38,438 bases of DNA, from NCBI RefSeq assembly GCF_910585425.1, contig NZ_CAJUCP010000056.1, positions 1 to 38,438 of the forward strand, given 5' to 3'. A program made the translations under genes and the position numbers. Positions 7,126-15,408 of the stretch are shown piece after piece (positions within the stretch are counted from its first letter, which is position 1; each line of letters starts with the position of its first letter). The DNA comes from an uncultured Acetatifactor sp. (GTDB lineage Bacteria; Bacillota; Clostridia; Lachnospirales; Lachnospiraceae). The notes under the pieces are model-generated. The model ran no database searches, was not told where the DNA came from, and saw only the letters and a program-made list of their open reading frames with translations.

Positions 7126-8577
7126 TTATTCGTCCTCTTTCAAGGCTCCCGGCAGCCGCGTCCGGAACAGCTTGCTCTTCAATGCTTTCCATTTAAAGGG
7201 AATCAGCGGGTACAGGTAGCTCCTGTGGGACACGGTCCGGTTGCAGCCCATGGCCAGCAGGGACAATAGTATCCCGCCGATATACCCCCACAGATTGAAC
7301 CACTGGGCCAGCAGCAGGGTGATGATGCGCAGGAACTTCAGGGCGTACCCAAGCTCATAGTTGGACTGGGTGTAGTTCGCGATGGCTACAAAGGCCATGT
7401 ACAGCATGACCTCTGACGAGAACCATCCGCTGTTCACTGAGAATTCCCCCAGCACCAGGGCCGCCATGACGCTTAAGGGGGTGCTGAGCATGTTGGGGGT
7501 GTTGATGGCCGCCAGCTTCAGGCCGTCTATGGCCAGCTCCAGCACCAGGAACTGCCATATCAGGGGGAGGTTGGGCTCCTCCTGCAGCATGATGAAGGAA
7601 AAGCTCTCCGGAATCCACTGGGGATTGTTCATCATCAGCAGAAAGGTGGGAGTGACCAGATAAGTCAATATGGAAATCAGGAACCTGGTCATCCGCAGAT
7701 AAGTGCCTGTCACCGGCGGGAAATAGTAGTCGTCCGCCTCCTCTATCACATCGAATATGGTGGTGGGCAGTATCATGGCCGAGGGGGAATTGTCCACTAG
7801 GATGACGATATTGCCCTCCAGCACCTGGGCGGACGCCGCGTCGGGCCGCTCCGTGTACTTGAACTTTGGGAAAGGATTGTACCATTTCCGCTGGTACAGG
7901 CATTCCGCTAGGGATTCCTGGTTCATGGTCAGGGAGTCCGCTTTGATGTCCTGGATTTTCCGCCTGATCTCATCCAGGAAGACATCGTCCACCCTGCCTT
8001 TCATATAGCAGAGGGCAATGTCTGTGTGGGAGCTCTCCCCGGCGTTCAGCATCTCCATGTGCAGGTCCGTGCTGCGGATCCTGCGACGAATCAGGGCCGT
8101 GTTGGACACCAAAGTCTCCACGAAGCCGTCCTTGGAGCCCCTGAGGGCCTTGTCCTTCTCCGGCTCCGCCACGCCCCTGGAGGGATATGTCCTGGAGTCG
8201 ATGACCAGCGCCTTCTTATAGCCGTCTATCAGCAGGAGGAACATCCCGGAGAGCAAAGACTGTATCAGGGTGTCCCACTTATCCTCTATGTCCACCTCCA
8301 CATAGGGGGTGAACTGCTTCGACATGCCGTGCATGTCCTCCGGCATCTTGTCCGGGGTCAGGTCCATGAAATATTGCAGAAGCTTCTGATCCAGGTCGTC
8401 CTTGCAGAAGCCGTCTACCAGGTACATGCAGGCCTCTTTGCCGCCGATGTGGACGACACGATAGATGATGTCGAAATTCCGTTCCACATCCAGGGTTTGG
8501 TTCAGATAGGCCATGTCCGCCTGCAGGGAACCTGTGATTTTCTGTTTACTGTCCCTCTTTTCTTCCATGCTTTCCAT
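7126..8577 (-). CDS. GerA/SpoVAF family spore germination protein
   Basis: 483 residues, the usual length for SpoVAF and GerA A-subunits. A hydrophilic N-terminal half (about 1-290) is followed by a membrane domain with several hydrophobic helices (about 290-445) and a basic tail. Recognisable family features are the segment VLVDNSPSAMILPTT near 260, PPVTGTYLRMTRF, and the later PNLPLIWQFLVLELAIDGL region. The germinant B and C subunits are absent here, which points to an orphan or SpoVAF-like gene rather than a full ger operon. It would act in the inner spore membrane. The start ATG lies about 11 bp after AAAAGGAG. Expression is expected late in sporulation, but I could not identify a convincing sigma-G promoter. 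Confidence 0.9.
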   Translation of the reverse strand: MESMEEKRDSKQKITGSLQADMAYLNQTLDVERNFDIIYRVVHIGGKEACMYLVDGFCKDDLDQKLLQYFMDLTPDKMPEDMHGMSKQFTPYVEVDIEDKWDTLIQSLLSGMFLLLIDGYKKALVIDSRTYPSRGVAEPEKDKALRGSKDGFVETLVSNTALIRRRIRSTDLHMEMLNAGESSHTDIALCYMKGRVDDVFLDEIRRKIQDIKADSLTMNQESLAECLYQRKWYNPFPKFKYTERPDAASAQVLEGNIVILVDNSPSAMILPTTIFDVIEEADDYYFPPVTGTYLRMTRFLISILTYLVTPTFLLMMNNPQWIPESFSFIMLQEEPNLPLIWQFLVLELAIDGLKLAAINTPNMLSTPLSVMAALVLGEFSVNSGWFSSEVMLYMAFVAIANYTQSNYELGYALKFLRIITLLLAQWFNLWGYIGGILLSLLAMGCNRTVSHRSYLYPLIPFKWKALKSKLFRTRLPGALKEDE

Positions 8578-8671
8578 GCTTCGATAAACTCCTTTTCAGC
8601 CGCGGTTCGTGCGATAATCCTTCATTCCGTTCACACTTATCTTAGCCAAACCGGGAATTTTTATGCGCAGC

Positions 8672-8699
8672 AAAAAAGCCGGCCTCATAAAAGGCCGAC
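8672..8699 (-). terminator. Rho-independent terminator after the XRE regulator
   Basis: Minus strand GTCGGCC (complement of 8693-8699) pairs with GGCCGGC (8678-8684) around an 8-nt loop and is followed by TTTTTT (8672-8677). Confidence 0.85.
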
Positions 8700-8715
8700 T
8701 CTTCCGATTCTACAG

Positions 8716-9171
8716 CTACGCTATCTTCCGCATCCTTCTGGAAATCATGAAATACGCGCCGAAGAGAATTGCCTTGACGCATGTCATCAGGCCACAGATC
8801 CATGTGGGAGCCTGCATGTCATACGCCCCCATAATCAGAATGTCTATCCCTATGGCCATCCCTGCCCCAATCTGTATCAGCTCCTGTATCTTCTTTCCCT
8901 GCATCTGCCGATTTTCCAGGGCCAGGATTTTCGTCGGATAAGGGAATCTGTCATTTTCGGAACCGCTTTCTATGTTTCCCTCTGCCAAAAGCTCATCTAC
9001 CGTGATTCCGAATACCTGCGCTATCCTCTTAGTCATGGCCAGATCCGGGCATCTGGAACCGCTCTCCCATCTGCATACGGTCTGCCTGGAGACATAGAGC
9101 CTGTCGGCCAGCTGCTGTTGGGTGAGGTTGTTTTTCTCGCGCTGTATTTTAATGTTCTCGTTCCATGCCAT
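8716..9171 (-). CDS. XRE-type HTH regulator with two membrane segments
   Basis: 151 residues. A Cro/CI-type helix-turn-helix covers residues 5-60 (LTQQQLADRLYVSRQTVCRWESG). A charged linker and two hydrophobic helices (about 99-117 and 123-142) follow, so the protein is probably membrane-anchored with the DNA-binding domain in the cytoplasm. The ATG at 9171 is chosen because AAAGGAGG lies 9 bp upstream; a frame opening at 9210 adds only low-complexity residues. The upstream region carries a promoter overlapping a perfect palindrome, suggesting autoregulation. The regulated target is not evident. The membrane part could sense a cell-envelope signal, but this is inference. Confidence 0.88.
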   Translation of the reverse strand: MAWNENIKIQREKNNLTQQQLADRLYVSRQTVCRWESGSRCPDLAMTKRIAQVFGITVDELLAEGNIESGSENDRFPYPTKILALENRQMQGKKIQELIQIGAGMAIGIDILIMGAYDMQAPTWICGLMTCVKAILFGAYFMISRRMRKIA

Positions 9172-9188
9172 ATCCGTTCTCCTCCTTT

Positions 9189-9224
9189 GGAATGCTTTTC
9201 CGGAATGCATTTCTTCTGGAATGC
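9189..9224. repeat. Triple GGAATGC direct repeat in the XRE gene leader
   Basis: GGAATGC occurs at 9189-9195, 9202-9208 and 9218-9224, spaced 13 and 16 bp, in the untranslated leader just upstream of the ribosome binding site of the XRE regulator. Confidence 0.5.
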
Positions 9225-9242
9225 TCTTCTTCCGTTTGTTCT

Positions 9243-9271
9243 ATGATACTACTTTCCTGCGCTTTTGAAAA
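9243..9271 (-). promoter_or_regulatory. Putative promoter of the XRE regulator
   Basis: Minus strand TTTTCA (9266-9271), 17-bp spacer, TATCAT (9243-9248). The -35 lies inside the palindrome 9259-9275. Confidence 0.45.
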
Positions 9272-9299
9272 GCGCCGAGGTGGAAACGGTATGTTTCCA
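9259..9299. promoter_or_regulatory. Two adjacent palindromes, candidate operators
   Basis: GCGCTTTTGAAAAGCGC (9259-9275) is a perfect 8+1+8 palindrome. TGGAAACGGTATGTTTCCA (9281-9299) is a perfect 7+5+7 inverted repeat. Neither has a T-run, so they look like protein-binding sites rather than terminators. The first covers the -35 of the XRE gene, which fits autorepression. Confidence 0.55.
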
Positions 9300-9316
9300 T
9301 TCCGGTAACAGCATAT

Positions 9317-9484
9317 CTACCGCGCTTTCCGCACATCCAGCACCTTCATCAAAGCCTCCTGCAACACCCTGGACACATTGATTCCCGCATGCTCCGCCTC
9401 ATAATTCAGCCAGCTTGACAGGACCGCGTTCCACCTAACTGTCCTTGTATCGAGATTGCCACGGAATCCTGTGTCTTCTATCAT
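9317..9484 (-). CDS. Small HicB/ribbon-helix-helix-like protein, probably a remnant antitoxin
   Basis: 55 residues. The C-terminal half (NYEAEHAGINVSRVLQEALMKVL) resembles the ribbon-helix-helix tail of HicB-type antitoxins and of small RHH regulators, with INVSRVLQEAL as the typical segment. A full HicB has an extra N-terminal domain of about 80 residues, missing here. No HicA-like toxin gene is adjacent, so this is either a stand-alone RHH protein or a leftover. The ATG at 9484 is chosen for AAAAGGAG 8 bp upstream. The ribosome binding site is part of a 14-bp inverted repeat that could hide it in mRNA. Confidence 0.6.
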   Translation of the reverse strand: MIEDTGFRGNLDTRTVRWNAVLSSWLNYEAEHAGINVSRVLQEALMKVLDVRKAR

Positions 9485-9487
9485 CAA

Positions 9488-9555
9488 AAAAACTCCTTTT
9501 CCGCCATAATCTGTGCAATTTTTGTACACTTATCATGACCTGAAAAGGAGTTTTT
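9488..9555 (-). promoter_or_regulatory. Inverted repeat covering the ribosome binding site of the 9317 gene
   Basis: GAAAAGGAGTTTTT (9542-9555, plus strand) and its exact reverse complement (9488-9501) form 14-bp arms 40 bp apart. On the minus-strand RNA the distal arm is followed by U7 and contains the AAAAGGAG ribosome binding site. It may sequester that site, act as a weak terminator of the sugar operon, or both. Confidence 0.5.
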
Positions 9556-9605
9556 ATACCCGTAGGGTTATTTCCCTGCATCAATCTCCGAGAGATTTTC
9601 CGAAC

Positions 9606-11288
9606 TTAAAACTCACCATCATAGTACTTCTGCCACCAGGCGATCCATTCCGGATACTGGTTGGCCTCCAGCTGTTCCTGGAAGGTATTCCACGTCTCAT
9701 CCGTGATACCGTTTACGATGCTGTTGGAGATGAAATTGTTCACCAAATCGACCAGCTCGATTTCCATAAAAGAGCGCTCGTTGACTTTCTCTGCATCGGT
9801 GAATTTGACGGGCATATATTCCGTCTGCAGATAGTCCCAGACCACATCCACCATTGTTTGACGGTAATAGTTGTCATTCTCCATGTCTGCGGACAGTACT
9901 GCCAGTTCATCTTTCCGAATCAAAGGACAGCGCGAACCACCTACACCGTAAGTATAACCATAGTCCACCCCTTCTTCCACTTCCGTAAAAACACGTTCTA
10001 CCACCTTACCGTCCTCGATATCCCAGGTACCGCCCTTTTCGCCGGCGCTGACAGTATATTTCATCTCTGTGCTGCTGGACAGATAGTTCCACCAGGTCAG
10101 AAGCGCCTCTATGTTTTCACATTTCGCTGAAGCCACGAAAACAGTGCGTCCCGCAGTAAGGCGGTCTCTTTCTCCGGTCTTTACCGGTTTCACGCCCTCT
10201 ATGGCAGTGAACGGAGGCATAGCCACCCAATTATCAGCTTCCTCTCTGGTCATGTTGGACCGGGGCGTCCAGGCAATATAGCATCCTACCACACCTTCTT
10301 TTAATTTCGAGTAATACTGTTCATTGGTCTGTGAGAATCCTTCCACATCAAGGAGCCCTTCTTCAGCCATCCTGTTATAATACTCCAGGAAAGCGCGGAA
10401 CTCATCTGTGGTCAGTGTAGGGACTACCTTTCCGTTCTTCACCATTCTCCAGAATTCTGTGTCATAGGGCTGTTCTCCGGCAATTCCCCAGGGATTGGCC
10501 AGATTGCATATATGAGCGGCCCAATTGCCCTCGCAGAATTCCAGGGGGATTTCATCGTTGGGGTCGCCATTCCCATTCATATCATTCTCCTTGAAGGCTT
10601 TCATGACCGTATAGAATTCGTCCGCCGTGGTCGGAACATCCATGTCAAGTTTATCCAGCCATGCCTTATTGATTACCATGATGCCGCTGGGGTCATCGTT
10701 ATAGCTTACCTGTATGCCGCCCATCAGGGAACGGATGGATCCGTCAGGCCAGGTCACGTTCTGCAGGCCTCCTTCGATGCTCTCGTGATCCGCAAGGACG
10801 TTCGGCGCATAAGTTTCCAGCAGCCCCTCCTCGCTCAAATCATAGAACAAATCCATGTTAGCCGCAATATCGCCCTCCCCCAGCAGGCCCAGGAACGCGT
10901 CCGGCATATCGCCTGTCAGCATGGTGGTCTTACGCTCGCTCTCGGTTCCCTGTTCCACTTCAATCCAATTGATATGAACTCCCGTGGCTTCTTCTGCAGC
11001 TTTGAAGCCTGGCTTTTCGTTGAAATCATCACTTGAATCCAAGGTGTGTTTGAACACCGCAATGGTCAATGTGGTCCCCGCATACGCATCTACCGCAATG
11101 CCCTCTCCATTCCCAGACGCTTCTTCGGACGGCTCTTCTTCGCCTGTAGCTTCCTCTCCTCCTGCGGATTCCGCTACAGCAGATTCCCTGGTACCGGATT
11201 CTCCGGTCGATGCTTCATTGCCGCAGCCCGCCAAGCACCCTGTCATCATCGCTACTGTCAACAACATTGCCAACGTTTTTCGTTTCAT
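9606..11288 (-). CDS. Extracellular sugar-binding lipoprotein of an ABC importer
   Basis: 560 residues. A lipoprotein signal peptide (residues 1-21) ends in the lipobox LAGC with Cys22 as lipid anchor, followed by a low-complexity Glu/Ser/Gly linker to about residue 65. The remainder resembles the large family 1 binding proteins (LplA/YtcQ type) that deliver oligosaccharides to LplB/LplC permeases. A calcium-loop-like segment (NDMNGNGDPNDEIP) lies mid-protein, as in many such proteins. It is the last gene of the operon, 49 bp after the second permease gene, with AAGGAGGG upstream of the ATG. No ATPase gene is present, so a shared MsmX-type ATPase must energise transport. The genes upstream suggest an amino-sugar glycan substrate. 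Confidence 0.93.
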   Translation of the reverse strand: MKRKTLAMLLTVAMMTGCLAGCGNEASTGESGTRESAVAESAGGEEATGEEEPSEEASGNGEGIAVDAYAGTTLTIAVFKHTLDSSDDFNEKPGFKAAEEATGVHINWIEVEQGTESERKTTMLTGDMPDAFLGLLGEGDIAANMDLFYDLSEEGLLETYAPNVLADHESIEGGLQNVTWPDGSIRSLMGGIQVSYNDDPSGIMVINKAWLDKLDMDVPTTADEFYTVMKAFKENDMNGNGDPNDEIPLEFCEGNWAAHICNLANPWGIAGEQPYDTEFWRMVKNGKVVPTLTTDEFRAFLEYYNRMAEEGLLDVEGFSQTNEQYYSKLKEGVVGCYIAWTPRSNMTREEADNWVAMPPFTAIEGVKPVKTGERDRLTAGRTVFVASAKCENIEALLTWWNYLSSSTEMKYTVSAGEKGGTWDIEDGKVVERVFTEVEEGVDYGYTYGVGGSRCPLIRKDELAVLSADMENDNYYRQTMVDVVWDYLQTEYMPVKFTDAEKVNERSFMEIELVDLVNNFISNSIVNGITDETWNTFQEQLEANQYPEWIAWWQKYYDGEF

Positions 11289-11337
11289 GATATACCCTCC
11301 TTTTTTTCAGTTCCTTGAACTGTAGTTCACTTTGAAA

Positions 11338-12252
11338 TCATCCCTTAATAGATCCAATCATGACACCTTTCACAAAATATTTCTGAATAAATGGATAGAC
11401 GCAGATAATGGGCAAAGTAGAAACCACAATCACACCATATTTGATGACCTGCACCATCAGTTCCAATTTCGTGATGGCCTCTCTGTCCATTCCCGCAGCC
11501 ATATCGTTACTGCTTACGGAAGCTGTCAGCAGCAGCTGGCGCAGATAAAGCTGCAGCGGATACTTATCGCTGTCTGTAATGAAAATCATAGCATTAAAAT
11601 AGGAATTCCAGTAGGACACTGCAATGAACATTACCATGACCGCAATGACCGCCTTCGAGAGCGGCAGCACAATTCTGAAAAAAAATGTCCCGTTTCCGCA
11701 TCCGTCAATGGTGGCTGCATCAAAGAGTTCAGCCGGGATACTGCTTTCCATGAAAGAACGCACCACGATGATATTATAGGCTGACACGCTCCCCGCCAAT
11801 ATCAGAATCAGCCTCGTGTCCACTAAACCCAGATTCTTTACAACCAGGTAATAGGGAATCGTGCCACCCGAAAAATACATGGTGAATACAAAAAGCTTCA
11901 TCAGTATCCCCCGCCCCGGCAAATCCTTTCTGGACAATGCGTAACCCCCCATGACCGTGGCACAAGTCCCCAGGCCCGTGCCCAATACGGTATAATAAAT
12001 CGTATTGGCATAGCAAATCCAGATTCGGTTATCTGTGAAAACCTTCTGGTATCCCAATAGCGTAAATCCTTTGGGATACAGGAGCACGGTCCCATTGTTG
12101 ACATACGCCGGATCCGTGACAGAGGCCACCACCACAAAGTAAATCGGATAAGCCACAATGATGACAAAAAATATCAATAGCGCCTGCGTTATGACCGTGT
12201 ATATCCTGTCATCCCAGGACTGTCTCTTTTTCTTTCTTTTTCTCTTATACAT
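11338..12252 (-). CDS. Carbohydrate ABC permease, LplC/YtcP type (MalG-like)
   Basis: 304 residues with a basic N-terminus (KRKRKKKR) and six hydrophobic segments. The EAA-like cytoplasmic loop is visible around residue 195 (ELFDAATIDGCGNGTFFFRIVLPLSKAVIAV), the site contacting the ATPase. The C-terminus YFVKGVMIGSIKG is typical for this permease class. An in-frame GTG at 12279 would overlap the upstream gene, but the ATG at 12252 has GGGAGAGG 6-7 bp upstream and is preferred. With the next upstream permease it forms the membrane channel of the importer that uses the lipoprotein at 9606-11288. Confidence 0.93.
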   Translation of the reverse strand: MYKRKRKKKRQSWDDRIYTVITQALLIFFVIIVAYPIYFVVVASVTDPAYVNNGTVLLYPKGFTLLGYQKVFTDNRIWICYANTIYYTVLGTGLGTCATVMGGYALSRKDLPGRGILMKLFVFTMYFSGGTIPYYLVVKNLGLVDTRLILILAGSVSAYNIIVVRSFMESSIPAELFDAATIDGCGNGTFFFRIVLPLSKAVIAVMVMFIAVSYWNSYFNAMIFITDSDKYPLQLYLRQLLLTASVSSNDMAAGMDREAITKLELMVQVIKYGVIVVSTLPIICVYPFIQKYFVKGVMIGSIKG

Positions 12253-12272
12253 AAGTACCCTCTCCCTGTCCT

Positions 12273-13208
12273 CTACCACAAACTGGAATCGCTGAGCTTA
12301 CCCGCAATCTTATTGACAATGACCAGAAGCGTAAAGCTGATTACATTGTTGAACAATCCGATTGCTGCGGAATAACTGTACTGTTGCTGCTGGAGACCCA
12401 TCTTATATACATAAGTAGAGATGACCTCCGATGTGGTGGTGTTCAGAGAATTCTGCATCAGATATATCTTCTCATAGCCCACGCTCATCAGGGAACCGAA
12501 GTTCATGATCAACATGATGACCATGGTGGGCATGATAGCCGGCAGATCCACATGCAGCACCCGTTTCAACTTATTGGCGCCGTCAATCATGGCCGCTTCA
12601 TGTAAAGTCTGATCCACACCTGACAGGGCGGCGATATAAATGATGGAACCCCACCCTGCACCCTGCCAGACGCCGCTCCATACATACATGTGCGGAAAAT
12701 AGTCCGCATTCCCCATAAAATATATCTCTCCGGATGCTCCGAACCAGGACAGGATGGTATTGATGAAGCCTGACCTAGGAGAGAAGAAAACGGACATCAT
12801 TCCTACCAGCACCACTGCGGAGATGAAATGCGGCATATAGGTAATGGTCTGCGCGAATTTCTTCCACTTCGTATTCTTTACCCCATTTACAATCAATGCC
12901 AGAATGATGGGAATCGGGAAGCCCACCGCCAGAGAGTACACGCTGATGCCCAATGTATTCTTCAAAATCCGCCAGAACCGCGGCGTCTCAAAAAAGGTGG
13001 TGAACCATTTGAATCCTACCCATGGACTTCCCAGGATGCCCTTGGATATCGAAAAATTCTTAAAGGCAATCTGCAGGCCGTACATAGGCGCATAGCTGAA
13101 GACGGCAATGTACACCACTGCCGGAATCAGAAAGACATAGAGCAGCCAGTTCTTTTTCATCAGCAGCAATGTCCTTTTCCGTGCTTTCTGCCGGTCAACC
13201 TGTTTCAT
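12273..13208 (-). CDS. Carbohydrate ABC permease, LplB/YteP type (MalF-like)
   Basis: 311 residues. A basic N-terminus is followed by six transmembrane segments. The family block MYGLQIAFKNF lies near residue 45, and the EAA loop is HEAAMIDGANKLKRVLHVDLPAI, ending in the typical GINxxLP-like region. The start is the ATG at 13208, preceded by AGGAGG with a 6-bp spacer; a frame opening further upstream adds residues that overlap the ribosome binding site. It lies 26 bp after the deacetylase gene and 20 bp before the second permease ATG, so all five genes of this operon are tightly packed. Confidence 0.93.
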   Translation of the reverse strand: MKQVDRQKARKRTLLLMKKNWLLYVFLIPAVVYIAVFSYAPMYGLQIAFKNFSISKGILGSPWVGFKWFTTFFETPRFWRILKNTLGISVYSLAVGFPIPIILALIVNGVKNTKWKKFAQTITYMPHFISAVVLVGMMSVFFSPRSGFINTILSWFGASGEIYFMGNADYFPHMYVWSGVWQGAGWGSIIYIAALSGVDQTLHEAAMIDGANKLKRVLHVDLPAIMPTMVIMLIMNFGSLMSVGYEKIYLMQNSLNTTTSEVISTYVYKMGLQQQQYSYSAAIGLFNNVISFTLLVIVNKIAGKLSDSSLW

Positions 13209-13234
13209 TTTCCTCCTCCTTTCACAACACATGA

Positions 13235-14404
13235 TTACTTTACCAACATGCCATGGATGAAAACCTTCTGAATGTGCAGCGACCTGTCGAAAATTACGAT
13301 ATCCGCCGCATATCCCTTTTCTATTTTTCCCTTATCCGGCAGTTTCAATATGGAGGCCGGTGTCTCCGTCAGCATCCTCACCGTATCCTCCACAGAGAAA
13401 CCATAATGTTCCACCCCTTTTCGGAGCATCATCCCTGTGGTGGCGATGCTTCCGGCAAAAGAAGACCTGTCCGGCAGCTTGGCTACGTCATCCTCAATGA
13501 TGATTCTGTTCTCGGGGGCTTTTTCCCCCAGCCAGCTCTCTTTCACATCTATTCCCGCCGGCCGCAGGGAATCCGTTACCAACGCGACCTTCTCAATGCC
13601 TTTGATCTTCACCGCCAGCTTCAGCGCGTCCACGGCTGTATGTTTCCCGTCTCCTATCATTTCCACGGTCAAATCGTTTTCCAGATATGCGGCCTCCACC
13701 ACTCCCGCCACAATCCGCTCATTTATTTTCCGTATGCTTGGTGTAGCGCTATAGAGATGCGTGATATGGGAAAATCCCCACCCGACTGCCTCCCTCACCG
13801 CGTCGCTGGAAGCATCGCTGTGCCCCACGGACAACGTGATTCCGTTTTCGACCATCGCTTTCGCGAACGCCGGCATATTCTCCAGCTCCGGTGCAGCGGT
13901 AATTCTTTTCACGATGCCGCTTCCCGCTTCCAGCAACATCCCTGTCTCGTATTCATTGGGCGGATGAAGGTATTGCTTCTTATGCGCTCCTTTCTGACAG
14001 GCCGAAAGATAGGGCCCCTCCAGATGAACGCCATAGAAATTCGGACATTCGGATGCATAATCTCTGTATGCTCTAAGTACGCGAAGGATATCCTCGAATC
14101 GAGCGGATACCGTAGTTGGCATCATTGTCGTGGTGCCATTCTTCAGATGGGCATAGGATATTTCTTTCAGGGCTTCTCTTGTGCCATCCATAAGGTCGAA
14201 TCCTCCACCGCCGTGGCAATGCATATCTATGAACCCCGGGGACACATAGCAGTTCCTGGCATTTACCACCTGACAGTCCCTGCCTACGCCTCCCTTGAAA
14301 TCTACGCCCTCAATCCGCCCGTCTCGGATGAAGATGTCTTTTCTGACAGATTTCCCGCCGCCAATCACATCACCATTCTTTATCAGAATCTCTTCATTCC
14401 TCAT
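13235..14404 (-). CDS. nagA: N-acetylglucosamine/galactosamine-6-phosphate deacetylase (NagA/AgaA family)
   Basis: 389 residues, full length for NagA. Metal and catalytic motifs of the amidohydrolase fold are visible: PGFIDMHCHGGGG near residue 58, the metal-binding Glu in GVHLEGPYLS near 130, the His in VGHSDASSD near 196, HLYSATP near 216, and the catalytic Asp in LVTDSLRPAG near 277. It removes the acetyl group from amino-sugar 6-phosphates in the cytoplasm. Whether it prefers GlcNAc-6-P or GalNAc-6-P cannot be read from sequence; the GH123-like gene nearby would favour GalNAc. The start overlaps the stop of the upstream deaminase gene as ATGA, implying translational coupling. Confidence 0.92.
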   Translation of the reverse strand: MRNEEILIKNGDVIGGGKSVRKDIFIRDGRIEGVDFKGGVGRDCQVVNARNCYVSPGFIDMHCHGGGGFDLMDGTREALKEISYAHLKNGTTTMMPTTVSARFEDILRVLRAYRDYASECPNFYGVHLEGPYLSACQKGAHKKQYLHPPNEYETGMLLEAGSGIVKRITAAPELENMPAFAKAMVENGITLSVGHSDASSDAVREAVGWGFSHITHLYSATPSIRKINERIVAGVVEAAYLENDLTVEMIGDGKHTAVDALKLAVKIKGIEKVALVTDSLRPAGIDVKESWLGEKAPENRIIIEDDVAKLPDRSSFAGSIATTGMMLRKGVEHYGFSVEDTVRMLTETPASILKLPDKGKIEKGYAADIVIFDRSLHIQKVFIHGMLVK

Positions 14405-15252
14405 TTGTTATACACCCGAATTTCCGGTACCGGAGACTGCAGCGCCACTTCCGCCGCATACAACATCGCATCCTTATGTAGCTGGAACAGAGAGCAGGGC
14501 ACCCTCGCGGTAATCTCCCCATGGAGAACTTTTCGCAGCGCACCTGCATTCCAATCCCTGGGCATGCACATCCGTACCTTCTCCGCCTGGAACATCTCTT
14601 TCATCCCCACTGTGATGCACAGTTTCGGAATACCGTTCAGGTCTCCTCCGCAATTCATGATACTGTTGATTGTCCTGGTCTCTCTGGAGACCTCCAGGAC
14701 TCTGGTGGCACGGTTCAGAAATTCCTCATTGGAAACCTGCTCCTCGCCGTAAGGCGGCTCATTGAACGCATAATGCCCGTTGATTCCCACCCCGCCGAAC
14801 ACCATGTCCAGCTTGCCGAATTTCCGAATCAATTCCATGGGCTCATCCAGCCTGTCCGGGTTCGGAAAATAGCGGTTCTCCGGCAGGACATTCAGTTCGT
14901 TGTCTATCCTGCTGTAAAAAATGCGTTCCATCCCGCCCCGGAAAGACAGTGGATCCTCCCTATCAATATACTTTCCGTCCTCCGTCAGGTACTCGTCCAT
15001 GTTGATGAAGACACAGTCTTTCAGACTCACCCGATATTTGTTGATTAGATAGACCAACCTGCTATAAGGACCCAACGGCCCATAGGGGACGACCATCAGA
15101 GTAGGGACATTTTTCCGATTGTTTTCGACAATCGTTTCCAGTACCTCTATGGCAACTTTCCAGTACATATCCACTTCAGTCTCGCAAATGTTTAGTCTGA
15201 TATTACTATTTTTTCCCAAATCATCATGTTCTATTTTGTTAATATCTACCAT
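14401..15252 (-). CDS. Glucosamine-6-phosphate deaminase-like protein (NagB/AgaI family)
   Basis: 283 residues, slightly longer than classical NagB (about 240-266). The sugar-isomerase/6-phosphogluconolactonase fold is recognised from FINMDEYL near residue 85 (the active-site Asp) and GGVGINGHYAFNEPP near 158 with the active-site His. The segment reads N-G-H, as in many Gram-positive NagB proteins, so this is not a defect. The reaction would be deamination and isomerisation of the amino-sugar phosphate to a ketose 6-phosphate. It is the first gene of the five-gene import and amino-sugar operon, with AAAGGA upstream and a TATAAT box at 15299-15304, and is divergent from the AraC-type regulator. 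Confidence 0.87.
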   Translation of the reverse strand: MVDINKIEHDDLGKNSNIRLNICETEVDMYWKVAIEVLETIVENNRKNVPTLMVVPYGPLGPYSRLVYLINKYRVSLKDCVFINMDEYLTEDGKYIDREDPLSFRGGMERIFYSRIDNELNVLPENRYFPNPDRLDEPMELIRKFGKLDMVFGGVGINGHYAFNEPPYGEEQVSNEEFLNRATRVLEVSRETRTINSIMNCGGDLNGIPKLCITVGMKEMFQAEKVRMCMPRDWNAGALRKVLHGEITARVPCSLFQLHKDAMLYAAEVALQSPVPEIRVYNK

Positions 15253-15298
15253 TTTCTGTCTATTCCTTTCTATCCGTCAGTTCTCTTTATTTTTGTTT

Positions 15299-15304
15299 AT
15301 TATA
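15299..15304 (-). promoter_or_regulatory. -10 element of the nagB-like/nagA/importer operon
   Basis: Perfect TATAAT on the minus strand. No match to TTGACA lies 16-18 bp upstream, which fits dependence on an activator such as the divergent AraC-type protein. A near-palindrome GTAATATATATTTAC (15318-15332) occupies the -35 region. Confidence 0.55.
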
Positions 15305-15349
15305 ACATCTCGAGAAAGTAATATATATTTACATTAGAGCTGTTTTTTA

Positions 15350-15365
15350 GCACTTTTCAGCTATT
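15350..15365. promoter_or_regulatory. Candidate AraC-regulator box, copy 1
   Basis: GCACTTTTCAGCTATT in the divergent region matches GCACAAAACAGCTGTT at 26529-26544, upstream of the kinase-led operon (11 of 16 identical, differing mainly in a TTTT/AAAA block). It lies about 50 bp upstream of the -10 of the nagB-like operon. Confidence 0.4.
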
Positions 15366-15392
15366 GCAAAACCATTGCATTCCTGTTAAAAT
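15364..15392 (+). promoter_or_regulatory. Sigma-A promoter of the AraC-type regulator
   Basis: TTGCAA (15364-15369), 17-bp spacer, TAAAAT (15387-15392). The transcript would start about 10-20 nt before the start codon, so the leader is very short and holds little beyond the ribosome binding site. Confidence 0.6.
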
Positions 15393-15408
15393 AGGCGGGA
15401 AAGGAGAA

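Noticed and set aside
9317..9484. Type II toxin-antitoxin pair
   Set aside because: Only an antitoxin-like fragment is present. No adjacent small toxin gene (HicA or other) is visible on either strand.
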